Below are positions 26,525 through 33,990 of a stretch of DNA of 64,000 nucleotides, piece after piece. Source of the stretch: Mesorhizobium sp. NZP2077 (lineage in GTDB: Bacteria > Pseudomonadota > Alphaproteobacteria > Rhizobiales > Rhizobiaceae); NCBI RefSeq assembly GCF_013170805.1, contig NZ_CP051293.1, forward strand, positions 1,990,001 through 2,054,000, written 5' to 3'. Under the pieces are notes generated by a model. That model was not told where the DNA came from. It saw only the letters and a list, made by a program, of their open reading frames with translations, and did no database searches. The position numbers and the translations under genes were made by a program. The first letter of the stretch is position 1; each line of letters starts with the position of its first letter.

Positions 26525-27732
26525 TGAAGGCCTTGCACGAAAACATCTCGCTCGCGGCCCGTCGGTTGGCGCCCTATTTGCCGTATCCGCACTTCATGTG
26601 CGTGGCGCCTCTCGACGCCGTGCTGCGGGTCCTGTGGCGCTCGCAAGGCCAGATCCCTCCCGCCTACTGGCCCCGTCTGGTGCTGCTGCTGCTGCTTTCA
26701 CTGATCAACACCGTCGCCTCCCTGCCGGAGCGCCTGATCGTTGCGGCATGGCTGCGGCTGCGGCCTCCCCGGATGGGGCGGGACAATGCCCCTGTGTTCG
26801 TCCTAGGCTACTTCCGGTCCGGCACGACGTTCTTGCAGAACCTGCTGGCAGCCGACCCAGACCTGAGATCGCCGAGCTGGCCGCAGGTCCTGGCGCCTCA
26901 GGCATTCGTCCCTGGCTGGTTTCTCCTGCGCTACCTTTTCGTGCCCTCGCTGCCGTTGACACGGCTCGGCGCAGTGGTGCCGGTGGGCGCCGAGCTGCCG
27001 GGGGAGGACGACTTTGCGTTGAACAATCTGGGCGGGATGTCCGTCCTGGCGGGGCGCGCCATACTTCCCCGCCGGCAAGCCTTCTTCAATCGATTTCACG
27101 ATCTCGACGCGCTTTCGAAGGCGGAGTTGGGCCGCTGGCGCTCACATCAGCTGGGTTTCGTCCAGAAGCTTGCTCTCGTTGCGGGCGGGCGGCGACTTGT
27201 GCTCAAGTCGCCGAGCCATACGGCGCGCGTCCGCTACCTCCAGGAACTTTTTCCGGGGGCCAAGTTTGTCCACATCTCGCGGTCGCCGGAAGTCGTGTTC
27301 CGGTCCAACCTGCTTCTGGTGCGCGAATTGCAACGTGCATTCGCGCTGCAGCCGCCGCTGCCCGAGGACGAGCAGGAGGAGATCATCGCTCACGAATATC
27401 TCGCGACAGAGATGCACTATCTGGCCGACAGAGCCCGGATTCCAGCTGGCGACCTCGCGGAAGTGCGGCTGCAGGATCTCACCGCCGACCCCATGGGCGA
27501 GATGAGGCGGATCTACCGTGAACTGGGCCTGCCATTTTCGCGCGACTTCGAGGCGCGAATGTCGCAGGTCGCCGCGACGTTCGGCAAGCAGGCGCGCAGC
27601 CGCCATACCGACTTGACGGAAGGGCAGAAAGCGAGGGTCGCTCGCCTCGAGCCGCTGGCCACCGCGTTTGGACATGCGCCTCTACAGCCTCCCGAGACGC
27701 TCGATGTTGACAGCCAACAGCGCATTGGATGA
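26524..27732 (+). CDS. Membrane-associated PAPS-dependent sulfotransferase
   Basis: 402 aa. 5'-phosphosulfate loop VFVLGYFRSGTTFLQNLL (91-108) and 3'-phosphate site KFVHISRSPEVVFRS (247-261) are typical of sulfotransferases that use PAPS. Before them are hydrophobic stretches (about 52-66 LVLLLLLSLINTVAS) that may anchor it to the membrane, fitting a lipid substrate. Translationally coupled to the type III PKS (TGATG), so its acceptor is probably the phenolic hydroxyl of the polyketide; this is inference. ATG start. No sulfate-activating genes are in the window. Confidence 0.88.
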   Translation: MKALHENISLAARRLAPYLPYPHFMCVAPLDAVLRVLWRSQGQIPPAYWPRLVLLLLLSLINTVASLPERLIVAAWLRLRPPRMGRDNAPVFVLGYFRSGTTFLQNLLAADPDLRSPSWPQVLAPQAFVPGWFLLRYLFVPSLPLTRLGAVVPVGAELPGEDDFALNNLGGMSVLAGRAILPRRQAFFNRFHDLDALSKAELGRWRSHQLGFVQKLALVAGGRRLVLKSPSHTARVRYLQELFPGAKFVHISRSPEVVFRSNLLLVRELQRAFALQPPLPEDEQEEIIAHEYLATEMHYLADRARIPAGDLAEVRLQDLTADPMGEMRRIYRELGLPFSRDFEARMSQVAATFGKQARSRHTDLTEGQKARVARLEPLATAFGHAPLQPPETLDVDSQQRIG

Positions 27733-27741
27733 CATAGGATC

Positions 27742-28356
27742 ATGACATCAGGCCGATGGTTGCACGCAAGCTGGGCAGCTTTGGCCCGGCTGTTGCTTGT
27801 CCCCGTATTGCTCGCGATCTGCGCCCCATCGCTTTCGGCAGCTGCCGATGAGCAGAGTGAGGCCGTCAAGTTGGTTGAGAGCGTGCGCCGGGCGGCGGTT
27901 GTGCTTGGGCATGGTGGATCCACCGAGGGGCAGCTCCGTGCGATCTCGGCGGCGTTCGACGGGAGGGGGATCGCGCAAGCCGTGCTCGGGACGTATTGGC
28001 GCCGGGCAAGTGCGGACGACCGCGCCTCGGTGGTTGATGCGCTGCTTTATGCAATCGCTCACAGGCTGGCCGACAGGCTGGAGCGGACGCAGGACAAGAC
28101 TTTCACCGTGCTCGGCACAAAGGCGCTGGCTAACGGCGACATCCTGGTGCGCAGCGAATTCCGCCGGCCGCTCCACGGCCCAACATCCGTGGACTGGCGT
28201 GTCCGCCACTGCCGCGGACAACTCTGCATCGGCGATGTCCTTGTCGACGGCGGCTCGGTGACGGTGCAGCAGCGGGACCGCGTCGCCCAGCTACTCGCCG
28301 GCAATGGCGGCTCGATCCCGGCACTTGTCGCCGACCTCAGGAAAGGCCGGGTATGA
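27742..28356 (+). CDS. MlaC/HpnM-like periplasmic lipid-binding protein
   Basis: 204 aa, exported (hydrophobic 15-35 ending SLSAAADEQ). The rest matches the MlaC fold (phospholipid-binding ABC substrate-carrying component): TYWRRASADDRASVVDALLYAIAHRLADRLE, FTVLGTKALANGDILVRSEF, VDWRVRHCRGQLCIGDVLVDG and the closing QRDRVAQLLAGNGGSIPALVADL (all quoted in parts). It probably carries a hydrophobic product across the periplasm. It starts nine bases after the sulfotransferase stop, with the ABC transporter genes next. MlaC normally works with MlaD, E and F, none of which is here. Confidence 0.82.
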   Translation: MTSGRWLHASWAALARLLLVPVLLAICAPSLSAAADEQSEAVKLVESVRRAAVVLGHGGSTEGQLRAISAAFDGRGIAQAVLGTYWRRASADDRASVVDALLYAIAHRLADRLERTQDKTFTVLGTKALANGDILVRSEFRRPLHGPTSVDWRVRHCRGQLCIGDVLVDGGSVTVQQRDRVAQLLAGNGGSIPALVADLRKGRV

Positions 28357-28372
28357 CGCCTCGCTCGTGCTC

Positions 28373-29086
28373 ATGTCCCTCCTCGTAGAATTGAGCAATG
28401 TCGGCCGCGACTTCGACGGCGGCCGCATTGTCGCCGTCGACGGTGTGTCGCTCGCGATCGAGGATGACGAGACCGTCGCCATTGTCGGCCGCAGCGGGAG
28501 CGGCAAGTCCACGATCCTGAACCTGGTCTGTGGGCTCGACCGGCCGACGCGCGGCGAAGTTCGGTTCGAGGGAAGGGCCGTCAACGGGAGGGCCGCATGG
28601 GCAGCCGTCCGGGCCAGCAAGATCGGGATCGTTTTCCAGAACTTCTCCCTGCTCCAGTCCTTGTCGGCGTGCGAGAACATCGAGGTGGCTTTGCTGGGAA
28701 ACCTCGGCGGAGCGCGGCAGCGTCGCCATCGCGCGCTCGAACTTCTGGCACATTTCGGTCTTGCCGAACGCGCCACGCTGCGGCCGGCCGAGCTTTCGGG
28801 CGGCGAACGCCAGCGGCTTGCAATTGCGCGGGCGCTTGCCAACCGTCCGAAGCTTCTCGTTGCGGACGAGCCGACAGGAAGCCTCGACGTGCAGACGAGC
28901 CAGTCCGTGATGAGCATTATCGGCAACGTGCATCGCGAGTTCGGTACCGCGGTGATCGTGGTGACCCATGACGAGGACGTGGCCGCGCTATGCGCTCGGC
29001 GCGTCGAGATCTCCGACGGCCGCATCCGTTCGGACAGCCGGTCGGCGGCGATGCCGACGCCCACACCGGCGTCACGGATCCGCTAA
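28373..29086 (+). CDS. ABC transporter ATPase, LolD/MacB type
   Basis: 237 aa. Walker A GRSGSGKST near 40-48, Q-loop FQNFSLLQSLSACENIEVALL, ABC signature LSGGERQRLAIARAL, Walker B LLVADEPTGSLD and H-loop VTHDED. The branch is the one that pairs with FtsX-like permeases. ATG 28373 (MSLLVELSNV) is the start that lines up with family N-termini; an upstream extension looks non-coding. It lies 17 bases after the MlaC-like gene and four before the permease gene, so it is certainly one operon. Confidence 0.92.
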   Translation: MSLLVELSNVGRDFDGGRIVAVDGVSLAIEDDETVAIVGRSGSGKSTILNLVCGLDRPTRGEVRFEGRAVNGRAAWAAVRASKIGIVFQNFSLLQSLSACENIEVALLGNLGGARQRRHRALELLAHFGLAERATLRPAELSGGERQRLAIARALANRPKLLVADEPTGSLDVQTSQSVMSIIGNVHREFGTAVIVVTHDEDVAALCARRVEISDGRIRSDSRSAAMPTPTPASRIR

Positions 29087-29089
29087 CCC

Positions 29090-30211
29090 ATGACAGAGCT
29101 GACCCTTCCCTTGCGCGGTCTCACTTCGCGCCCGCTTCGCACCCTCCTCACGGTTCTCGGCATCGCGCTGGCGGTGGCGGGGTTTGTGGCGCTTACCGGC
29201 CTGACCGCCGGCGTCCAGCGCTCGTTCGCTTCGGGAATCGACGAGAACGGCGCAGACCTGGTGGTAAGCCAGCGTGCCGCATTCAACCTGGTGAGCAGCA
29301 CCGTGCCCAGGTCGCTGGGCTCCGGGCTTTCCGCGGTGCCAAACGTCGAGGCGGTTTCGGGCGTTCTCCTGAACATCACCACCGCTGACGACGCTGCGAA
29401 CATTGTCATGGCCGGCTGGCCGAGCGACAGCTTCCTTTGGAACGACATGCACCTCTTGTCGGGGCGAATCCCTGCACCGGGGGACCAGTGGCCCGTGATC
29501 CTTGGCGAGTCGATCGCCACCGCATTGGGCAAGCGGGTGGGTGATACGGTCGAGCTGCAGTTCCAGCCCTACCAGATTGTCGGCATCGCGTCGTTCTCGT
29601 CCGTGCTGAACCAGAACAGCGCGATCGTTCCGCTCGAAGGGCTGCAGCAACTCCTGTCGCGGGAAGACGTGTTTACCTTGTACGAGGTGAGGTTGAAGCG
29701 CCCGCTCGAGAAGAGCGACATCGCCGTTGCCCGAACCCGGCTGATCGCGGCGGCACCAGGATTCGAGGTCGGCGACACCGAGCAGTTTGCCAACAGCATC
29801 CGCGTGTTCGATCTGCTTCGGGCGATTGCCCAGACAATTTCACTGGTTGTCATGGCGATGGCCTCGGTCGCCGTCGCCAATACGCTTCTGATGGCGGTGA
29901 ACGAACGGACGTTCGAGATTGGCGTTCTCGCTGCACTTGGCTGGTCGCCGCGGCGGATACTTCGGCTCATTCTCATCGAAGGCGTGATCATGAGCGCGGC
30001 CGGCGGGGTCATCGGGATCATTCTCGGCGCCCTTACGATGGAAATGGCGGCGAAGACGAAGTTCGCGGCCGGTCTGATCGTGCCTTATTTGTCAGGCTGG
30101 TCGATCGCGCAGGCGCTGCTCTTTGTCTTCGTCGCTGGCCCCCTTGGCGCGCTCTACCCAGCCTGGCGCGCCACGCGCCTTCTCCCCGCCGAGGCGCTCC
30201 GCCGGATCTGA
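29090..30211 (+). CDS. FtsX-like (MacB/LolC type) ABC permease
   Basis: 373 aa. TM1 at about 15-38 (RTLLTVLGIALAVAGFVALTGLT), a long periplasmic MacB-type domain (about 45-240), then three C-terminal membrane helices with the FtsX motif (ISLVVMAMASVAVANTLLMAVNERTFEIGVLAALGWSPRRILRLI in parts). These transporters use mechanotransmission to push lipoproteins, lipids or peptides between membrane and periplasm. A single permease gene suggests a homodimer. Gene follows the ATPase with a three-base gap. Cargo is inferred from the cluster. Confidence 0.92.
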   Translation: MTELTLPLRGLTSRPLRTLLTVLGIALAVAGFVALTGLTAGVQRSFASGIDENGADLVVSQRAAFNLVSSTVPRSLGSGLSAVPNVEAVSGVLLNITTADDAANIVMAGWPSDSFLWNDMHLLSGRIPAPGDQWPVILGESIATALGKRVGDTVELQFQPYQIVGIASFSSVLNQNSAIVPLEGLQQLLSREDVFTLYEVRLKRPLEKSDIAVARTRLIAAAPGFEVGDTEQFANSIRVFDLLRAIAQTISLVVMAMASVAVANTLLMAVNERTFEIGVLAALGWSPRRILRLILIEGVIMSAAGGVIGIILGALTMEMAAKTKFAAGLIVPYLSGWSIAQALLFVFVAGPLGALYPAWRATRLLPAEALRRI

Positions 30212-30319
30212 CGGCTAAGGTCGACTGTTTATTAAACAGGTGGATCATGCGGTGACAGGCTTGCGGGAGGAAGAGAGAGGCACTGCCCGCACGCAGCCCC
30301 CATCCCAAGCGTCGTCAAG

Positions 30320-30400
30320 AACCGATCGTCCGCGCGGACTCGAACCGGAGACCCGCGTATGAGATGCGTGCTTCGGCAAAACTCTGGCAGCGCGAGAAAC
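30320..30400 (-). other. Possible decayed tRNA remnant
   Basis: On the minus strand the segment contains a T-loop-like GGTTCGAGTCC (about 30338-30348) and, about 20 bases before it, CTCATA, resembling a Met/Ile2 anticodon loop. Stems do not pair properly and no acceptor arm with CCA is found, so it is not a working tRNA. It lies in the 249-base gap after the FtsX gene, which contains nothing else I can name. Confidence 0.25.
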
Positions 30401-30460
30401 TTGACGTCATGTCGATCCGTTACTCGCCCAACAGACCATTGTGGTCTGCAGGGCTGCGAT

Positions 30461-31297
30461 GTGACGTTTGCAACATTGTTTATTGGTGTCGGCATTTGCC
30501 TGTCGCTTGTGATGTCGATCGCATGGGCAATTGCCATTCGGAGTGGCAAGTCCGGCTGGGTCGATGCGATCTGGTCGTTTGCCGTGGGTGTCGCCGGCAT
30601 CGCCATCGCGCTGGTTCCACTGCCCGGGTGGCAGCAAACGACGACAAGGCCGGTCATCGTCGCCCTGCTCGCGGCGATCTGGTCGATCAGGCTTGGCCTG
30701 CATATCGTCGTCAGGACGCTGCACGGTGGCGACGATCCGCGCTACGCGCAACTACGCAGCGAATGGGGCAAGGATTTTCCGCGCCGGCTGTTTTGGTTTC
30801 TGCAAATTCAGGCCGGCGCTGCCTTCCTGCTTTCACTTTCCATTTTCGCGGCAGCCCGCAATCCGGTCCCACAACTGCAAATCGGCGACTGGCTGGGCAT
30901 TGCCATTCTGGTGATCGCCATCCTTGGCGAGGGCCTGGCCGACCGCCAGCTTGCCCGGTTTCGCGACAACCCGGCCAACAAGGGAAAAGTCTGCGACGCC
31001 GGGCTCTGGGGGCTTTCACGCCATCCCAACTACTTCTTCGAGTGGTTCGGCTGGCTGGCCTATGTGGCGATCGCGCTGGATTTTACCGGCGCCTACGCCT
31101 GGGGTTGGGTCGCCGCGTCCGGCCCGCTCTTCATGTACTGGCTTCTGGTTCATGTCTCCGGCATTCCGCCACTCGAAACGCACATGCTGAAATCGCGTGG
31201 CGAAAAGTTCCGTGCCTACCAGGCACGCGTCAATGCGTTCTGGCCGGGGCCACCCCGCCATACCCCTGCACAGACTTCGAAAGGTCGGGCATCATGA
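30461..31297 (+). CDS. DUF1295 / steroid 5-alpha-reductase-like membrane protein
   Basis: 278 aa with about seven membrane helices. The C-terminal motif GLWGLSRHPNYFFEWFGWLAY and its End-of-family text FRAYQARVNAFWPG are typical of the DUF1295/ICMT-like fold, which uses SAM or NAD(P)H at the membrane face. It overlaps the next gene (TCATGA), a CFA-synthase-like enzyme. The pair is widely conserved in proteobacteria, so it probably acts on membrane lipid with it. GTG start at 30461 chosen; further upstream text is not coding-like. Confidence 0.87.
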   Translation: MTFATLFIGVGICLSLVMSIAWAIAIRSGKSGWVDAIWSFAVGVAGIAIALVPLPGWQQTTTRPVIVALLAAIWSIRLGLHIVVRTLHGGDDPRYAQLRSEWGKDFPRRLFWFLQIQAGAAFLLSLSIFAAARNPVPQLQIGDWLGIAILVIAILGEGLADRQLARFRDNPANKGKVCDAGLWGLSRHPNYFFEWFGWLAYVAIALDFTGAYAWGWVAASGPLFMYWLLVHVSGIPPLETHMLKSRGEKFRAYQARVNAFWPGPPRHTPAQTSKGRAS

Positions 31298-32322
31298 GCC
31301 TCATCGCATCCGCCATACGCACCGTCGAACGCAGCCCGTTTCCCGATCCCGTGACGCGAACGGGAATCGACTTCCTGGTCGGACGCACCCGCCGAAATCT
31401 GCTCGAAAACCCGGCCATGCATGAGCAGGCCTTCGTTCACGCGATGGCCGATCATCCGATTGCCGAGCACACGCAAGCCGCCAACGAGCAGCACTACGAA
31501 TTGCCGCCGGCTTTCTTTGGGCTGGTGCTCGGGCCGCGACGCAAATACTCCTCCTGCCTCTATCGACGTGGCGACGAAAGCCTGGCGCAGGCCGAGCTGC
31601 TTGCGCTGGAGGAAACCGTTGCTCACGCCGATCTCGCGGATGGCCAGGACATCCTCGAACTCGGCTGCGGCTGGGGTTCGCTGACGCTGTTCATGGCGGA
31701 GCGTTTTCCCGCCGCCAGGATTACCGCGGTCTCCAACTCGGTGCCTCAAAGGGCGTATATCGAAGCGCAGGCTCGGGAGAAGGGCTTCGCCAACATCCGC
31801 GTCATCACGGCCGACATGAACAGTTTTCATCCCAACGGCATGTTCGATCGCATCGTCTCGGTCGAGATGTTCGAGCATATGTCGAACTGGCAAAAGCTGC
31901 TCGAACGCGTGCACTCCTGGCTGACGCGGGAGGGGCGGCTTTTCATCCATGTCTTCACCCACAAGAGCCGGTCTTATCGTTTCGACCATTGCGACAAATC
32001 CGACTGGATTGCGCAGCACTTCTTCACCGGCGGCATCATGCCGAGCCACGATCTGATCCGGCATTTCCCGGCCCTGTTCGACGTCGAGCAGGAATGGCGA
32101 TGGAATGGCCGCAACTACCAGCGCACCGCAGACCAGTGGCTCGTCAACATGGACGCCAACCTGCCCGAGATCGACCGCATTCTCGCCGAGGTCTACGGCA
32201 AGGAGGCCTTGATCTGGCGTCGGCGCTGGCGTCTGTTTTTCCTCGCCACAGCAGGGCTGTTCGGACACAAGAATGGCGAGGAATGGGGCGTCAGCCACTA
32301 TCGCCTGCGCGCGGCCGCATGA
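31294..32322 (+). CDS. Cyclopropane-fatty-acid-synthase-like SAM methyltransferase
   Basis: 342 aa. SAM-binding motif ILELGCGWGSL near 118-128, then AVSNSVPQRAYIEAQA and the CFA motif VSVEMFEHMSNWQKLL, IHVFTHKS, YRFDHCDKSDWIAQHFFTGGIMPS (in parts), all typical of the CFA synthase family. It is somewhat shorter than E. coli Cfa, with little of the N-terminal domain. Such enzymes methylenate or methylate double bonds of membrane phospholipid. Four-base overlap with the DUF1295 gene and one base to the next gene. Exact product (cyclopropane or methyl branch) unknown. Confidence 0.92.
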   Translation: MSLIASAIRTVERSPFPDPVTRTGIDFLVGRTRRNLLENPAMHEQAFVHAMADHPIAEHTQAANEQHYELPPAFFGLVLGPRRKYSSCLYRRGDESLAQAELLALEETVAHADLADGQDILELGCGWGSLTLFMAERFPAARITAVSNSVPQRAYIEAQAREKGFANIRVITADMNSFHPNGMFDRIVSVEMFEHMSNWQKLLERVHSWLTREGRLFIHVFTHKSRSYRFDHCDKSDWIAQHFFTGGIMPSHDLIRHFPALFDVEQEWRWNGRNYQRTADQWLVNMDANLPEIDRILAEVYGKEALIWRRRWRLFFLATAGLFGHKNGEEWGVSHYRLRAAA

Positions 32323-32323
32323 G

Positions 32324-32908
32324 ATGGAAGCGCCGGTTCGATCGGGAATGTTGAGGACGTTCTGGAACGCGGCAAAGGCTTACTTCACCCATGACGACCC
32401 TCTCGTGGCCACCGCCAACCTGGTCGCGCTTGTCGTGCTGTGGAACCAGCCATTCTATCCGCTCTATGTGTACTGGTCGGTGGGCCCCGACATCGCGCCA
32501 ACCTTCTACACATTCCTTTCGACGCCGTTCTTCCTGGCGGTTCCGGCAGTCGCCCGCGTCAACGGCCGTGCCGGGCGGGCGCTGCTGCCGCTCGCCGGTA
32601 TCGGCAACACGGTGCTTAGCGCTGAGGTCTTCGGCGTCGCCTCCGGCGTCGAGATTTTTCTGCTGCCCTGCGTGCTGCTCGGCTTCGTGCTGTTCCGGCC
32701 TGGCGAACGCTTCATCGCGATCGCCATAGCGGCGGTCGGCATGCTGGCCTTCACGGTCTTGCATGGCCGCTACGGCGCCCCTGTCCACCTCTATTCGGCC
32801 GAGGAATATGCTGGGTTTTTGAGGATGAACGCGCTCAGCGCCGGCACGCTTACCGCCTTCATCGGTCTTCTCGTCATGAGGCTGATCAGCCCTCCGGCCA
32901 CGCGCTGA
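32324..32908 (+). CDS. Unassigned polytopic membrane protein
   Basis: 194 aa, about five or six hydrophobic helices with short loops, no known motif. The N-terminal FWNAAKAYFTHDDPLVATANLVAL and the WNQPFYPLYVYWSVG segment resemble membrane-sensor helices seen before signalling domains, but no domain follows. One base after the CFA-like gene on the same strand, so it belongs to that operon; role probably in the lipid system, or in sensing membrane state. ATG 32324; a second ATG at 32348 is possible. Confidence 0.7.
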   Translation: MEAPVRSGMLRTFWNAAKAYFTHDDPLVATANLVALVVLWNQPFYPLYVYWSVGPDIAPTFYTFLSTPFFLAVPAVARVNGRAGRALLPLAGIGNTVLSAEVFGVASGVEIFLLPCVLLGFVLFRPGERFIAIAIAAVGMLAFTVLHGRYGAPVHLYSAEEYAGFLRMNALSAGTLTAFIGLLVMRLISPPATR

Positions 32909-32914
32909 CGGCTA

Positions 32915-33328
32915 CTACGCGGTTCGCGATAGCGCACTGGAAACGAGAAAGCCGGTCGTAGCCGCGATTGCGGTGAGCACTGTGCCCCAGCAGATGTCCG
33001 CGACAGTGACCGCGACGGGCCAATACTTCAGTGTCGCCTGGTTGGTCAGGTCATAGGTGGCGTAGGCGCAGAAGCCGAACACAGCGCCGTTCACCGCAGC
33101 GGTCGTCCACGTGCCGGTCTGGAAGGCGGGCTGAACCGCGAAATAGACTGCGCCGGCGATGTAAATGACGTAGAAAAGCGCTGCCGCCTTGACGTTGAAA
33201 TTGTCGAGCAGGATCGGCCCCAGCAGCGGCTTGTAAAGCCGGCTGCTCATCACCGTCAGCCAGACAGCATCGATGCACAGGAACACGACCGCCGTCGTCA
33301 GATAGGCGATGCTGTGGGTTTTGATCAT
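32915..33328 (-). CDS. DUF2177 four-helix membrane protein
   Basis: 137 aa, four membrane helices. DUF2177 features: IDAVWLTVMSSRLYKPLLG, KAAALFYVIYIAG, GAVFGFCAYATYDLTNQATLKYWP and VADICWGTVLTAI (quoted in parts). Function unknown; in many proteobacteria it is encoded beside DUF1295, CFA-like and DUF1365 genes, as here, but on the opposite strand. ATG 33328 with GGAGCGG ahead of it. Confidence 0.88.
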   Translation of the reverse strand: MIKTHSIAYLTTAVVFLCIDAVWLTVMSSRLYKPLLGPILLDNFNVKAAALFYVIYIAGAVYFAVQPAFQTGTWTTAAVNGAVFGFCAYATYDLTNQATLKYWPVAVTVADICWGTVLTAIAATTGFLVSSALSRTA

Positions 33329-33451
33329 GTCCGCTCCCGAAATCCCATAGGCTGTTGATCTCAGCAACGGTTTTCAGCGGCGATAGTTTCGACCGGCCGA
33401 AACTCGCTCTCCCTGTCGTCCGTAGCTTCGTAAAACGGATGACAAGGGCGA

Positions 33452-33838
33452 ATGATGAACCCACTGGCAGTGGCGGCAGGCCTTTTCTTTTTTGTCTCGT
33501 TCAGCGGATCGGCGTTGGCGGCATCGGCGCCTGATCCCAGTGGCACATGGAACCGCGGCGACGGCAATGCAAAGGTCCGGATCGCGCCATGCGGTTCGAA
33601 CATCTGCGCCACCAATGTATGGATCAAGGACACCAGCGGCGGTGAAGCCGTTGGCGACAAGCTTGTCATGACGCTGCAGCCGAAGTCCGCCGACACGCTG
33701 ACCGGCAAGGCCTTCGATGCAAAGCGGGCGCTGACCTATGCGATCCAGCTCAAGGTGGCCGGGCAGAAACTGGTGACACGAGGCTGCCTCGTTGGCGGCC
33801 TGGTTTGCAAGTCGGTCAACTGGTCCCGCGCCCGCTGA
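33452..33838 (+). CDS. Small exported DUF2147 protein
   Basis: 128 aa. Signal peptide (AVAAGLFFFVSFSGSALAA, cleavage near 24), then a DUF2147 domain: PDPSGTWNRGDGNAKVRIAPCGSNICATNVWI and a closing GCLVGGLVCKSVNWSR. The four Cys (CGSNIC and CLVGGLVC) probably form disulfides. Function unknown; shorter than many DUF2147 proteins. Separate from its neighbours by more than 100 bases on each side. Confidence 0.82.
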   Translation: MMNPLAVAAGLFFFVSFSGSALAASAPDPSGTWNRGDGNAKVRIAPCGSNICATNVWIKDTSGGEAVGDKLVMTLQPKSADTLTGKAFDAKRALTYAIQLKVAGQKLVTRGCLVGGLVCKSVNWSRAR

Positions 33839-33990
33839 CGATGGGGTGACAGGCCGGAAACTGGCGTCCTTTCATCTCACGACAAATATCCCTTTCGGCA
33901 CGGTGAAACTCACGTCGGATCCTTCCGTATCTACAAATGTGCCTGGTCCCGCCCGCACCCTACAGACTTGATTTCCAACAAGGATTTTCG

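Noticed and set aside
30338..30348. T-loop consensus suggesting an intact tRNA
   Set aside because: Anticodon, D and acceptor stems do not form and no CCA end exists; kept only as a low-confidence remnant.
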